Source: Sphingobacteriaceae bacterium
GTDB lineage: Bacteria; Bacteroidota; Bacteroidia; B-17B0; Aurantibacillaceae
Length of the DNA stretch: 64,000 nt
NCBI GenBank assembly: GCA_013823565.1
Contig: PNMI01000018.1
Coordinates: forward strand, 1-64,000
Direction of reading: 5' to 3'
The notes under the pieces are model-generated. The model saw nothing but the letters and a program-made list of their open reading frames with translations, was not told the DNA's origin and ran no database searches. The translations under genes were made by a program, and so were the position numbers. Positions 1-7,840 of the stretch are shown one piece after another; the first letter of the stretch is position 1; each line of letters opens with the position of its first letter.

Positions 1-147
1 CATGCAGCGGGTAAGTATTTAGGAAATGCAGAAGCAACAGGAGGAAGTGATTGGAGAAAATATATGCATCCAAAATACCAACGTCGTATTTTCTTCCCAG
101 AATTGTGGAGCAAAGAAGAGTTAGAGAATTGGGGAAATAACGTGTAA
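1..147 (+). CDS. C-terminal fragment of an unidentified protein
   Basis: Frame 1 is open from the window edge to a TAA at 145-147 and gives 48 residues, including WRKYMHPKYQRR and IFFPELW. The residues are rich in Trp, Tyr and Arg and read as a genuine protein tail, but I do not recognise the family. The gene ends 13 nt before the U32 gene on the same strand, so the two may be co-transcribed. The 5' part lies outside the window. Confidence 0.6.
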   Translation, partial: HAAGKYLGNAEATGGSDWRKYMHPKYQRRIFFPELWSKEELENWGNNV

Positions 148-160
148 GGATAAAATTTTA

Positions 161-1399
161 ATGAAACGTTCTATTGAGTTAATGTCGCCTGCGGGTTCCT
201 ATGAAGCTTTAATGGCTGCTATTAAAGCAGGCTGTAATTCGGTTTATTTTGGAGTAGAGCAGCTAAATATGCGTGCTCGTTCTAGTAATAACTTTACTTT
301 AGAAGATTTAAAACGTATCGCTGAAATTGGTAAAGAAAATAACGTAAAAACTTATTTAACACTCAATACCATTTTGTATGATCACGATATTACTTTAATG
401 AAAAGTATTGTGAGTGCTGCCAAAGAAAATGGAGTAACAGCAATTATTGCAGCCGACCATGCTGTAATGAATTATGCTAAAAAAATTGGCATGGAAATTC
501 ATATTTCTACACAAGCAAATGTTTCTAATATTGATACCGTTGAGTTTTATGCAAACTTTGCAGATGTGGTTGTATTAGCTCGCGAATTAAGTTTAATGCA
601 AGTAGCAGATATTAGCCGAGAAATTAAACGCAGAAATATTACAGGACCTTCAGGTAAATTAGTAGAGCTCGAAATTTTCGCACACGGGGCCTTGTGTATG
701 GCTGTTTCAGGTAAATGTTATTTGAGTTTACATTCGCATTTTGCCTCGGCTAATAGAGGGGCGTGTATTCAAAATTGCCGCAGAAGTTATGTGGTAACGG
801 ATAAAGAAGATGGAATGGAATTTGAAATCGACAATGAATTTATCATGTCGGCAAAGGATTTATGTACCATTGATTTTTTAGATAAAATATTAGATGCTGG
901 TGTAAGTGTATTGAAATTGGAAGGTCGCGGACGGTCTGTTGATTATGTGCACACCGTGACTAAATGTTACAATGAAGCCATTGATGCGTATATAGAAGGA
1001 ACTTATACCAAAGACAAAATTGAAAATTGGAAAACACAATTAGCAACTGTATTTAATCGTGGTTTTTGGGATGGTTATTATTTAGGGCGCAAAATGGGAG
1101 AGTGGTGTGATGAGAACGGTTCTAAATCTTCAAAGAAAAAAATATACTTAGCAAAGGGCTTAAAATATTTTGAGCAAGCTAAAGTAGGTGAGTTTCAATG
1201 CGAATCACATAGCTTATCAGTTGGTGATGAAATTATGATTACTGGTCCAACCACTGGTTACATTGAAATGAAAATCGAAGAATTAAGAGTAGATGGAAAA
1301 CCTACTGATAAAGTGGTGAAGGGAAATATCTTTACCATTATGAGTGATGAAAAAATTCGTCCTTCTGATAAATTATACAAATTAGTTCCAGAAGCTTAA
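161..1399 (+). CDS. U32-family protein (TrhP/RlhA-like RNA hydroxylation protein; 'peptidase U32')
   Basis: The 412-residue protein opens with ELMSPAGSYEAL and carries the U32 signature EIFAHGALC followed by SGKCYLS near residues 170-190, then ANRGACIQNCRRSY. These four cysteines are the conserved set thought to hold an iron-sulfur cluster. U32 proteins were long called collagenase-like peptidases. The E. coli members TrhP (YegQ) and RlhA (YdcP) are instead needed for hydroxylation of tRNA U34 and of 23S rRNA C2501. Length and single-module layout fit TrhP better than the longer RlhA, but I cannot separate them by eye. The stop overlaps the ATG of the ferredoxin gene by one base (TAATG), so the two are probably translationally coupled and the ferredoxin may supply electrons. 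Confidence 0.85.
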   Translation: MKRSIELMSPAGSYEALMAAIKAGCNSVYFGVEQLNMRARSSNNFTLEDLKRIAEIGKENNVKTYLTLNTILYDHDITLMKSIVSAAKENGVTAIIAADHAVMNYAKKIGMEIHISTQANVSNIDTVEFYANFADVVVLARELSLMQVADISREIKRRNITGPSGKLVELEIFAHGALCMAVSGKCYLSLHSHFASANRGACIQNCRRSYVVTDKEDGMEFEIDNEFIMSAKDLCTIDFLDKILDAGVSVLKLEGRGRSVDYVHTVTKCYNEAIDAYIEGTYTKDKIENWKTQLATVFNRGFWDGYYLGRKMGEWCDENGSKSSKKKIYLAKGLKYFEQAKVGEFQCESHSLSVGDEIMITGPTTGYIEMKIEELRVDGKPTDKVVKGNIFTIMSDEKIRPSDKLYKLVPEA

Positions 1400-1626
1400 T
1401 GATTCGTATTATTCAACAACGTATTAAATGCATTGGTTGTAATGCTTGTGTAGAGGCAGCAGATTATCGTTGGCGTATTTCTACAAAAGATGGAAAATGT
1501 ACCTTAGTGGGTGGTGTTGAAAAACGCGGTTTTTATTCAGTTGTAGTGAATGATCATGAATTAGAAGATAATTTAAAAGCTGCCAAAAACTGTCCAGTTA
1601 ATATCATTAAGATTCATGAAATCTGA
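1399..1626 (+). CDS. Single-cluster [4Fe-4S] ferredoxin-like protein
   Basis: A 75-residue protein with CIGCNAC near the N-terminus (C-x2-C-x2-C) and a closing NCPVNII motif that supplies the fourth cysteine with the usual following proline. This is the pattern of small single-cluster ferredoxins with a degenerate second site. The start codon shares a base with the stop of the U32 gene. Its likely role is electron delivery, plausibly to the U32 protein, which is inferred only from the coupling. It ends about 100 nt before pdxH, which has its own promoter-like region. Confidence 0.8.
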   Translation: MIRIIQQRIKCIGCNACVEAADYRWRISTKDGKCTLVGGVEKRGFYSVVVNDHELEDNLKAAKNCPVNIIKIHEI

Positions 1627-1645
1627 TTTTTTTTAGTTCCATGTC

Positions 1646-1688
1646 TGACAATTGTCATGTTTAGTTTAGTCTATCTTTAGTTCCTTTG
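1646..1688 (+). promoter_or_regulatory. TGAC-N4-GTCA dyad plus -7 box upstream of pdxH operon
   Basis: TGACAATTGTCA (1646-1657) is a perfect 12-bp palindrome. Exactly 23 nt later lies TTCCTTTG (1681-1688), 5 of 6 defined positions of the Bacteroidota -7 consensus TAnnTTTG, with no good -33 TTTG. Dyad centre to box centre is 33 nt, putting the dyad near -41, the class II Crp/Fnr activator position. The same layout occurs at 5210-5252 and 7841-7883. A TATCTTTA at 1672-1679 is an alternative -7. Confidence 0.5.
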
Positions 1689-1727
1689 TGGCGGATTTAT
1701 ATAATGAGTATTTAAATCTTAAAACAA

Positions 1728-2381
1728 ATGAAACCAGAATTAAAAGATAAGATTAAAACAATTCGACACGATTACACCAAACATCAGTTGTTGGAAGAAA
1801 ATATTACATCAGACCCTTTTATTCAATTTGGTATTTGGTTGCACGAAGCTTTTGAAAATGGAGATGAAGCAGCAAATGCCTTTACACTTTCTACAGTTAA
1901 TGAATTTAACGAACCCTCTTCAAGAATCGTATTATTAAGAGATGTAAGCCATGGAGGTTTTACATTTTTCACAAATTATGCCAGTCACAAGGGAAGAGAC
2001 ATGGAGAAAAATAAACATGTGTCTCTCTTATTTTTTTGGAAAGAATTACAACGTCAAGTTAGGATTGAAGGAACAGTTGAGTTTTTATCAGAAGAAGAGT
2101 CTGTTTCCTATTTTAATTCTCGTCCTCGCGAGTCGCAATTAGCGGCATTGGCATCCCAACAAAGTGAAGTGATTTCAAACAGAGAAGAATTAGATCATTT
2201 CTTTTTGAATGTCACTAAATTATATGCTGATAAAGAGGTTCCAAAGCCAAATCACTGGGGAGGGTATGTTGTTATTCCAACAAAAATGGAGTTTTGGCAA
2301 GGTAGAGCAAGTCGATTACACGATCGCATCCAATTTACTTTAATTAATAATTCATGGAAGATAGAACGTCTATCTCCATAA
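1728..2381 (+). CDS. pdxH: Pyridoxamine 5'-phosphate oxidase
   Basis: A 217-residue protein of normal family length. It oxidises pyridoxamine or pyridoxine 5'-phosphate to pyridoxal 5'-phosphate with FMN and O2. Visible family blocks are SRIVLLRDVSHGGFTFFTNY and SHKGRDMEKN for FMN binding, the SYFNSRPRESQLAALASQQS block, the EFWQGRASRLHDR block for PLP binding and a C-terminal W..ERLSP. The ATG at 1728 gives the usual N-terminus MKPELKDKIKTIRHDY. It heads a tight four-gene run, with 18 nt to the desaturase start, and is preceded by a candidate activator dyad. Confidence 0.96.
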   Translation: MKPELKDKIKTIRHDYTKHQLLEENITSDPFIQFGIWLHEAFENGDEAANAFTLSTVNEFNEPSSRIVLLRDVSHGGFTFFTNYASHKGRDMEKNKHVSLLFFWKELQRQVRIEGTVEFLSEEESVSYFNSRPRESQLAALASQQSEVISNREELDHFFLNVTKLYADKEVPKPNHWGGYVVIPTKMEFWQGRASRLHDRIQFTLINNSWKIERLSP

Positions 2382-2399
2382 AAATAAATTTTGTACTAT

Positions 2400-3476
2400 A
2401 TGAACACCGTAAGATTTACAAGCGCCAACAAAGACGAAAAACAATTCGTTGCAACTCTTAGAAAAAATGTAAATGATTATTTTAAAGAAAATAATATTTC
2501 TCAAAAAGCAAATGCGGCTATGGTTTTTAAAACAATAGCTTTAATTAGTTTGTATATCGTTCCTTATGTTTTAATTTTATTAATACCCATGTCTTCTTGG
2601 ATAGCATTTGGCTTATGTGTTTTAATAGGTGTTGGAATTGCAGGTGTAGGAATGGGAGTCATGCATGATGCTTGTCATGGTGCATATTCAAAAAAACATT
2701 GGGTTAATACATTTTTGTCTGGTACTTTATATTTATTGGGAAGTAATGTGTTAAATTGGAAAATTCAACATAATGTCTTACATCATACGTATACTAATAT
2801 TTCTGGTTTAGATGAAGATATTAATACCAAAGGACCTATTCGTTTAGCAGAGCAAGCGCCTTTAAAATGGTATCATCGTTATCAATTTTTATATGCTTTT
2901 GTATTTTATGGTTTAATGACGATTACGATGTTAACGAATGATTTTTCTAGGTTGTTTCAATACGAAAAAGCTGGGTTAGTAAAAAGTCAAAATAAAAATG
3001 TGAAGAGTGAATACGCAAAGATGTTATTTCGTAAAGTGGTTTACCTATCATTAGTGTTAGGTTTGCCAATGTGGTTAACTGATTTTACTTGGTATCAAAT
3101 TTTAATTGGATTTGTTGTAATGCATTGGGTGGCAAGTATTATTTTAAGTTTTGTGTTTCAAATGGCTCATGTGGTTGAAGGTGCAGAACAACCTGTAGTA
3201 GAAAATGAGTTACATACAGATTGGCATGTTCATCAATTAAAAACCACTTCTGATTTTGCACGTAACAGTAAATTATTAAGTTGGTATGTTGGAGGTTTAA
3301 ATTTTCAAATCGAACACCATTTATTTCCAAATATTTGTCATATCCATTATCCTAAATTAGCTCCTATTGTTGAAAGAACAGCAAAAGAATTTGGTATTCC
3401 TTATAATTTAAAATCAAGTTTTGGTAGCGCTTTAATGTCGCATGTTGAACGATTAAAAGAACTAGGTAGAGCTTAA
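2400..3476 (+). CDS. Membrane fatty acid desaturase (front-end/acyl-lipid type)
   Basis: The ORF track starts at a TTG (2391). The ATG at 2400 gives 358 residues and is the better start. Three histidine boxes that hold the di-iron centre are present: HDACH, HNVLHH and QIEHH. The glutamine in the third box is typical of the front-end/linoleoyl-CoA-desaturase-like group. Hydrophobic stretches around residues 45-85, 165-185 and 215-255 give the expected membrane topology. The enzyme needs O2 and an electron donor, and none is encoded next to it. It is the second gene of the pdxH operon and lies 5 nt from the pterin synthase gene. Regiospecificity cannot be read from the sequence. Confidence 0.9.
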   Translation: MNTVRFTSANKDEKQFVATLRKNVNDYFKENNISQKANAAMVFKTIALISLYIVPYVLILLIPMSSWIAFGLCVLIGVGIAGVGMGVMHDACHGAYSKKHWVNTFLSGTLYLLGSNVLNWKIQHNVLHHTYTNISGLDEDINTKGPIRLAEQAPLKWYHRYQFLYAFVFYGLMTITMLTNDFSRLFQYEKAGLVKSQNKNVKSEYAKMLFRKVVYLSLVLGLPMWLTDFTWYQILIGFVVMHWVASIILSFVFQMAHVVEGAEQPVVENELHTDWHVHQLKTTSDFARNSKLLSWYVGGLNFQIEHHLFPNICHIHYPKLAPIVERTAKEFGIPYNLKSSFGSALMSHVERLKELGRA

Positions 3477-3481
3477 CGAGT

Positions 3482-3940
3482 ATGCTTAAAAATCAATTTA
3501 TTAGAGTTACTAAGAAGTTTACGTTTGATATGGCTCATGCTCTTTATGGCTATGATGGACCTTGTAAAAATATTCACGGTCATACGTATGTTCTTTATGT
3601 GACATTAAAAGGCAAAGTATTAGAAGATGAAAATCATCCTAAAAACGGAATGGTGATTGATTTTACTGATTTTAAAAGGATTGTGCACGAGCAAGTGATT
3701 TCTATTTTTGATCATTCATTAGTATTGAATTTAAATTCACCACACGCACAATTAAAAGAATTAAATGCGAATTTCGAGAAAATTAATTATGTTCCCTATC
3801 AACCAAGTTGCGAGAATTTAATCATTGATTTCTTAAATCGTATTAATTTAAAATTACCAAAGGATATTATAGTTAATAATTTAAAATTAGAAGAAACGCC
3901 TACATCCTTTGCAGAGTGGTTTTTGGAAGATAATTTATAA
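3482..3940 (+). CDS. queD: 6-pyruvoyl-tetrahydropterin synthase / 6-carboxytetrahydropterin synthase (QueD-like)
   Basis: A 152-residue T-fold enzyme. H19, H32 and H34 (FDMAHAL and C28-x3-HGH) fit the zinc site and C28 the catalytic cysteine. Downstream are MVIDFTDFK, FDHSLVLN, PSCENL and the closing LEETPTSFAEWF, all standard. QueD makes 6-carboxytetrahydropterin for queuosine, while PTPS makes the biopterin precursor. No other queuosine gene is in the window. The gene sits inside an operon of O2-using enzymes, so a pterin role tied to its neighbours is possible but unproven. Confidence is high for the family and moderate for QueD rather than PTPS. Confidence 0.85.
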   Translation: MLKNQFIRVTKKFTFDMAHALYGYDGPCKNIHGHTYVLYVTLKGKVLEDENHPKNGMVIDFTDFKRIVHEQVISIFDHSLVLNLNSPHAQLKELNANFEKINYVPYQPSCENLIIDFLNRINLKLPKDIIVNNLKLEETPTSFAEWFLEDNL

Positions 3941-3952
3941 TCATACGTAGTT

Positions 3953-5176
3953 ATGGAAACAACAGATGTTTTAGTAATTGGCGCAGGTCCAGCAGGATGT
4001 ATTGCAGCTTCTCTTTTAAATAAACAAGGTTATAAAGTGAAGATGGTGGAGAAAGAAAAATTTCCACGCTTTGTAATTGGCGAAAGTTTATTGCCCAGAG
4101 TGATGGATCATCTTGATGAAGCTGGTTTATTAGAAGCAGTTAAGGCAGCAGGCTTTCAAGAAAAATTTGGAGCTAAGTTCGTGAGAGGAACTGAAATATG
4201 TGATTTTAATTTTGCCGAACAATTCAGCAACAGTTGGAAATGGACATGGCAAGTACCTCGTGGACAATTTGATCAGATATTATCAAGTACCGTAAAATCA
4301 ATGGGTGTTGATTTAGAATTTGAAACAGGCGTAACAAATATTGAATTTAACGGAACAAATTCAGTAACAACTGTTGTTGATTCGAAAGGAAATAAAAAAG
4401 AGATTGCTGCTAAATTTATTGTAGATGCAAGCGGCTACGGACGAGTTATTCCTCGACTATTTAATTTAGATGAACCTTCTAATTTAGGTGTTAGAAAAAC
4501 ACATTTTACTCATTTCAAAGATTTGAAACGCCCTGAGGGAATTGATGGAAATCGTATTACCATTATCGTTCATCAACAAAGAACCTGGATTTGGATTATT
4601 CCTTTCTCAGATGGAATTACTTCTGTTGGTTATGTGAGCGATCCTTCCTTTTACGATGGAATGCCTCAAAATCCAACAGAAAGAATGCTTCACTTGGTAG
4701 ATATTGATCCTAACTTAAAAGAACGCTTTAAAGGCGCGGAAATGATGTTTGAGCCTAAATCTATCGAAGGATATTCTATATCAACTAAACAATTATATGG
4801 AGAAGGATATGTGTTGGTAGGTAACGCTACTGAATTTTTAGATCCAGTTTTTTCATCAGGAGTAACGTTTGCGATGGAGTCAGGAGCTAAAGCAGGAAAA
4901 TTAGTTGGTCAGTTTTTAAAAGGAGAAAACGTAAATTGGCAAAAAGATTATACTGAGTACATGATGCAAGGCATTAATACATTTAGAACCTATGTGTCAA
5001 CTTGGTATACTGGAGAGTTGCATGATATTTTCTTCTCTGATAATCAAGCCCCTGAGATAAAAAAACAAATTTGCTCTGTTTTAGCTGGATATGTATGGGA
5101 TTTAAATAATCCATTTGTTAAAAAACATGAACAAGCTGTGAAATCGCTACATAAAGTGATAGAAATCGCTAAATAA
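3953..5176 (+). CDS. Flavin-dependent halogenase-like FAD oxidoreductase
   Basis: A 407-residue protein with an N-terminal FAD Rossmann motif VIGAGPAG, the EKEKFPRFVIGESLLP block, WIWIIP (W212-W214-P217), which matches the WxWxIP signature of flavin halogenases, and DPVFSSGVTFAM near the C-terminus. K71 in EKFGAK lies in the region where halogenases keep a catalytic lysine; this needs an alignment. The family (often annotated tryptophan 7-halogenase) also holds non-halogenating monooxygenases and dehydrogenases. It is the last gene of the pdxH operon, 12 nt after the pterin gene. Substrate unknown; a lipid or pigment modified together with the desaturase is a guess. Confidence 0.8.
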   Translation: METTDVLVIGAGPAGCIAASLLNKQGYKVKMVEKEKFPRFVIGESLLPRVMDHLDEAGLLEAVKAAGFQEKFGAKFVRGTEICDFNFAEQFSNSWKWTWQVPRGQFDQILSSTVKSMGVDLEFETGVTNIEFNGTNSVTTVVDSKGNKKEIAAKFIVDASGYGRVIPRLFNLDEPSNLGVRKTHFTHFKDLKRPEGIDGNRITIIVHQQRTWIWIIPFSDGITSVGYVSDPSFYDGMPQNPTERMLHLVDIDPNLKERFKGAEMMFEPKSIEGYSISTKQLYGEGYVLVGNATEFLDPVFSSGVTFAMESGAKAGKLVGQFLKGENVNWQKDYTEYMMQGINTFRTYVSTWYTGELHDIFFSDNQAPEIKKQICSVLAGYVWDLNNPFVKKHEQAVKSLHKVIEIAK

Positions 5177-5209
5177 TTCCAATTATCTGATTAAAATCAG
5201 TTCTTGAAA

Positions 5210-5252
5210 TGACCCTTGTCAGATAAAAATCACCTTTAAGTGATGACCTTTG
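5210..5252 (+). promoter_or_regulatory. TGAC-N4-GTCA dyad plus -7 box upstream of the 5275 gene
   Basis: TGACCCTTGTCA (5210-5221) is followed 23 nt later by GACCTTTG (5245-5252). It shares 10 of 12 bases with the pdxH dyad and has identical spacing. The -7 box matches 5 of 6 defined positions and there is no -33 TTTG, as expected for an activator-dependent promoter. Confidence 0.5.
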
Positions 5253-5274
5253 TAGGAAGAAAAGAAGAAGAACT

Positions 5275-5634
5275 ATGACAATTATAAAAATAGACAAGCC
5301 AGTGAAGGTTTCTGAAATTAAAAAAATATTCAATAATCAGTTTCCATACTTGAAAATTGAGTTTTTTAAGAAAAAACACAGAGCTCTTCAAGGTTCTTTG
5401 AAGAAGGATGTCATTACAGATGATTTTACAATCACGTCATCTAATGGAACTCAGGATATTGTTATTAGTGAAGATATGATAGTCTCAGAATTTGAAAATC
5501 AGTTTTCCGAAAAATTAAAATTATCAGCTCAGGTATTTAGAAAATCAGGTGGAACTTGGTTGGAAACTACTTTTACTGATAGTTGGACATTAAAAAAACA
5601 AAATGAAGAGGGGATAGAATTAAGTAATATTTAA
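5275..5634 (+). CDS. Hypothetical protein, 119 residues
   Basis: No family recognised. The protein is soluble and mixed alpha/beta, with a basic stretch FFKKKHR, then DDFTITSSNGTQDIVISEDM and a Trp-containing C-terminal TWLETTFTDSWTL. It has no signal peptide or membrane segment. The ATG at 5275 is the first in frame. It has its own dyad-type promoter and a very strong terminator, so it is monocistronic. The shared promoter architecture with the DoxX-usp-usp operon and pdxH suggests a common physiological condition for expression. Confidence 0.75.
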   Translation: MTIIKIDKPVKVSEIKKIFNNQFPYLKIEFFKKKHRALQGSLKKDVITDDFTITSSNGTQDIVISEDMIVSEFENQFSEKLKLSAQVFRKSGGTWLETTFTDSWTLKKQNEEGIELSNI

Positions 5635-5650
5635 TTTTTAGGTTTATTAA

Positions 5651-5692
5651 ACAACAAAAAAGGATTCGTGAAAACGAATCCTTTTTTGTTGT
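5651..5692 (+). terminator. Bidirectional rho-independent terminator
   Basis: A perfect 19-bp stem (ACAACAAAAAAGGATTCGT and its complement) closes on a GAAA tetraloop in the plus-strand RNA. The A- and T-tracts are built into the stem, so it can serve both the 5275 gene and the convergent usp operon. Confidence 0.93.
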
Positions 5693-5706
5693 GGTATAAT
5701 ATTTAA

Positions 5707-6597
5707 CTAGAAAGGAACCCCAGCGGTTCCACCAGCTTGCATCTCACTTAATTCAGGTTGTAAACATAATACTGGTATTTTTGAATTATTAATTAATTGA
5801 TGAATATAATTTCCTAATAAAACAGATTTAAATTCAGTATCTTGATCGGTCATAGAAACGATGATATCTGCATTAACTTTTTTAGCAAAAGTTAATGTTT
5901 TCTTTACTTTATTATCTGTTTTACTAATAGTACTGGTAACTGAAACTTTATATTTAGCGCACTCTTTTTCTATTTGCTTAATATATACGTCTAATTTAAA
6001 CTTATCTACTTGCTCATCGTCATTATACATGGCAATAACATATATGTGAGATGTAAATAATTTTGCTAATTGAATAGCAACATTTACTTTTTGTCTGGTA
6101 TGAGTTGATAAATCAATTGGCAAAACAATATGAGAATAACCCTTTTTATCAGCAGATGAACGAACAGTTAATATTGGTAATTCGCTTTTGGTTAAGGTTC
6201 GATAAGTATTGCTGCCCATAAACAAATCATTGTTAGAGTCACTCCCTTGTGTGCCCATAACTAATAGATTAGCATCTATTTCATCACAAAGATTGATGAT
6301 TTCGGTAGTGATATTTCCTGAAGAAAAAATAGGAGTTACTTTAACACCATATTTTTTCGAAATAGTAGCAGCTTCAGAAGATAATTTTTCTGATAACAAG
6401 TTTGATATTGCACTTGGTTTCTTAATGTTTAAAGAAGGAAGTAACATATTTAATAATTCATTCCTTTTCTCAACAAAGGCTAAAAACAATTCTCCTTTTG
6501 TAAAAGCTGCGATAAAGGCAGCATGTTCTACAGCGTTGTCTGCTGTTTTTGAAAAATCGTATGGTACGACAATTTTTTTTGTTTTTAAGTTAATCAT
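5707..6597 (-). CDS. Universal stress protein, tandem UspA domains
   Basis: A 296-residue protein with two Usp domains. Domain 1 (about 1-145) begins KIVVPYDFS and ends with GTQG-x9-GSNT, the ATP-binding motif G-x2-G-x9-G-[ST]. Domain 2 (about 150-285) begins HIVLPIDLS but has a degenerate motif (MTDQDTEFKSVLLGNY), so only one site probably binds nucleotide. The end, EMQAGGTAGVPF, is a Gly-rich tail. It is the last gene of the DoxX-usp-usp run, 6 nt after the previous usp. Such proteins act as stress or energy sensors, but no specific partner is visible. Confidence 0.9.
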   Translation of the reverse strand: MINLKTKKIVVPYDFSKTADNAVEHAAFIAAFTKGELFLAFVEKRNELLNMLLPSLNIKKPSAISNLLSEKLSSEAATISKKYGVKVTPIFSSGNITTEIINLCDEIDANLLVMGTQGSDSNNDLFMGSNTYRTLTKSELPILTVRSSADKKGYSHIVLPIDLSTHTRQKVNVAIQLAKLFTSHIYVIAMYNDDEQVDKFKLDVYIKQIEKECAKYKVSVTSTISKTDNKVKKTLTFAKKVNADIIVSMTDQDTEFKSVLLGNYIHQLINNSKIPVLCLQPELSEMQAGGTAGVPF

Positions 6598-6603
6598 ATA
6601 TAG

Positions 6604-7392
6604 TTATTTGTGAATTGATATTACTGGAATATTAGATGATAAAATGATTTTTTTAGAATTACTGTCAATAAATAGATTATGAAAAGCACTGTAATTATGA
6701 CTAATCAGCATAATTGCATCTGCTTTTGATTTTTTTGCGTAATTGCTGATTCCTGTTTGAAAATCTGCAGATTTGATATTAGTTATAGGGAAAGGATGCC
6801 TGTTTTTTTCTCCAAGCTCTAGCTCGTCTTCAGTTTTAACATGAACAAATTCAGCTTTAGCTCCTATAAAATCGATAGTTGAATGAATGCGTTTTGATAA
6901 ACCAGAGCTAATGCTTTCTTTATTGTCAATAGCAATTAATATTTTTTTTATATCGTGGTGTTTATATTTTTCAGGAACTGTAATAATTGGGCAATCAATT
7001 TTCCCTGTTAAATCAGCACTTGTTGTTCCGTATATAAATTTTGAAATTTTACTTTTTGTTTCAAGCCCTAAAACTGTTAAACTAATTTTATTTTTTTTAG
7101 AAAGTTTGCTTACCCTTTCTCTTATGCTATCGTAGGTTAATTCAATATCAATTTTTATGTTAGGATGTTTTTTTGAAAGTTGCTTTTGCATTTCTTCCAT
7201 CTTTTTTTCGTCATTTTTCATGAAGCCTTCGGCATCCATAAATATTAAGCCCGATGTTGTATGAACTACTGGAGCTGTTAAAGCATGAAATAGCAACACT
7301 TTAGCCTCTGATTTTTTAGCTACTTCAATAGCATAGTTAATTGTGTTTTCGGCTGATTTTGTAAAATCCACTCCTACTAAAATTGTTTTCAT
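6604..7392 (-). CDS. Universal stress protein, tandem UspA domains
   Basis: A 262-residue protein. The first domain begins TILVGVDFTKSAENTINYAI and reaches CPIITVPEKY. The second begins KILIAIDNKES and ends NIPVISIHK. The first-domain nucleotide loop reads GLETKSKISKFIYGTTS, with the first glycine pair altered, and the second reads SHNYSAFHNLFI, which lacks the motif. Both sites may therefore be non-canonical. It lies between doxX (33 nt) and the second usp (6 nt) in one operon. It is a diverged paralogue of its neighbour. Confidence 0.88.
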   Translation of the reverse strand: MKTILVGVDFTKSAENTINYAIEVAKKSEAKVLLFHALTAPVVHTTSGLIFMDAEGFMKNDEKKMEEMQKQLSKKHPNIKIDIELTYDSIRERVSKLSKKNKISLTVLGLETKSKISKFIYGTTSADLTGKIDCPIITVPEKYKHHDIKKILIAIDNKESISSGLSKRIHSTIDFIGAKAEFVHVKTEDELELGEKNRHPFPITNIKSADFQTGISNYAKKSKADAIMLISHNYSAFHNLFIDSNSKKIILSSNIPVISIHK

Positions 7393-7425
7393 ATCATTTT
7401 GGTTTTATAATTAGTTTAATTTATT

Positions 7426-7836
7426 TTATAAAAGTGTATCCAGTCCGAAATAAAAATAGTTTGAAAGAAGTAAAATTAAAGTTAATAATATCACTCTTGG
7501 AAATACATGTTGCAAATCCCACATAGGTCTTAAAAACGAAAAAGCAAACGCCACTATTAGTAAATTAATGGCTAATATAATTGGAACAAATTGATGAAAT
7601 AAACCAGTAATTAGTAAAATGCCACCTAAGAATTCGGTGATGGAAGTGAAATACGATGTTAGGACTAGAAGAAATTTTGGGATATGCTTTCTGTCTGCTT
7701 CATTATGAAAGGCATTTACTACATGTCTGATTTTGACAACAAACAATTTATCATAACCTTGAAAAAGGAATAAAATACCTAAAAAGCATCTTACAAATAC
7801 CTCTGCTATACTGAAATTTATTTCTAGTTGACTCAT
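7426..7836 (-). CDS. DoxX-family inner-membrane protein
   Basis: A 136-residue protein with four predicted membrane segments (about 12-30, 55-78, 82-104 and 113-132) and the DoxX-like opening RCFLGILFLFQGYDKLF followed by TEFLGGILLITGLF. Family members are linked to quinone or redox membrane systems, but biochemical roles are mostly unsettled. It heads the operon with two usp genes. The upstream region carries a candidate Crp/Fnr-type dyad, which would tie the operon to oxygen or redox status. Confidence 0.82.
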   Translation of the reverse strand: MSQLEINFSIAEVFVRCFLGILFLFQGYDKLFVVKIRHVVNAFHNEADRKHIPKFLLVLTSYFTSITEFLGGILLITGLFHQFVPIILAINLLIVAFAFSFLRPMWDLQHVFPRVILLTLILLLSNYFYFGLDTLL

Positions 7837-7840
7837 GAAG

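Noticed and set aside
6209-6613. Plus-strand ORF of 134 aa inside the usp gene
   Set aside because: Shadow of the minus-strand universal stress protein, which has clear domain motifs.
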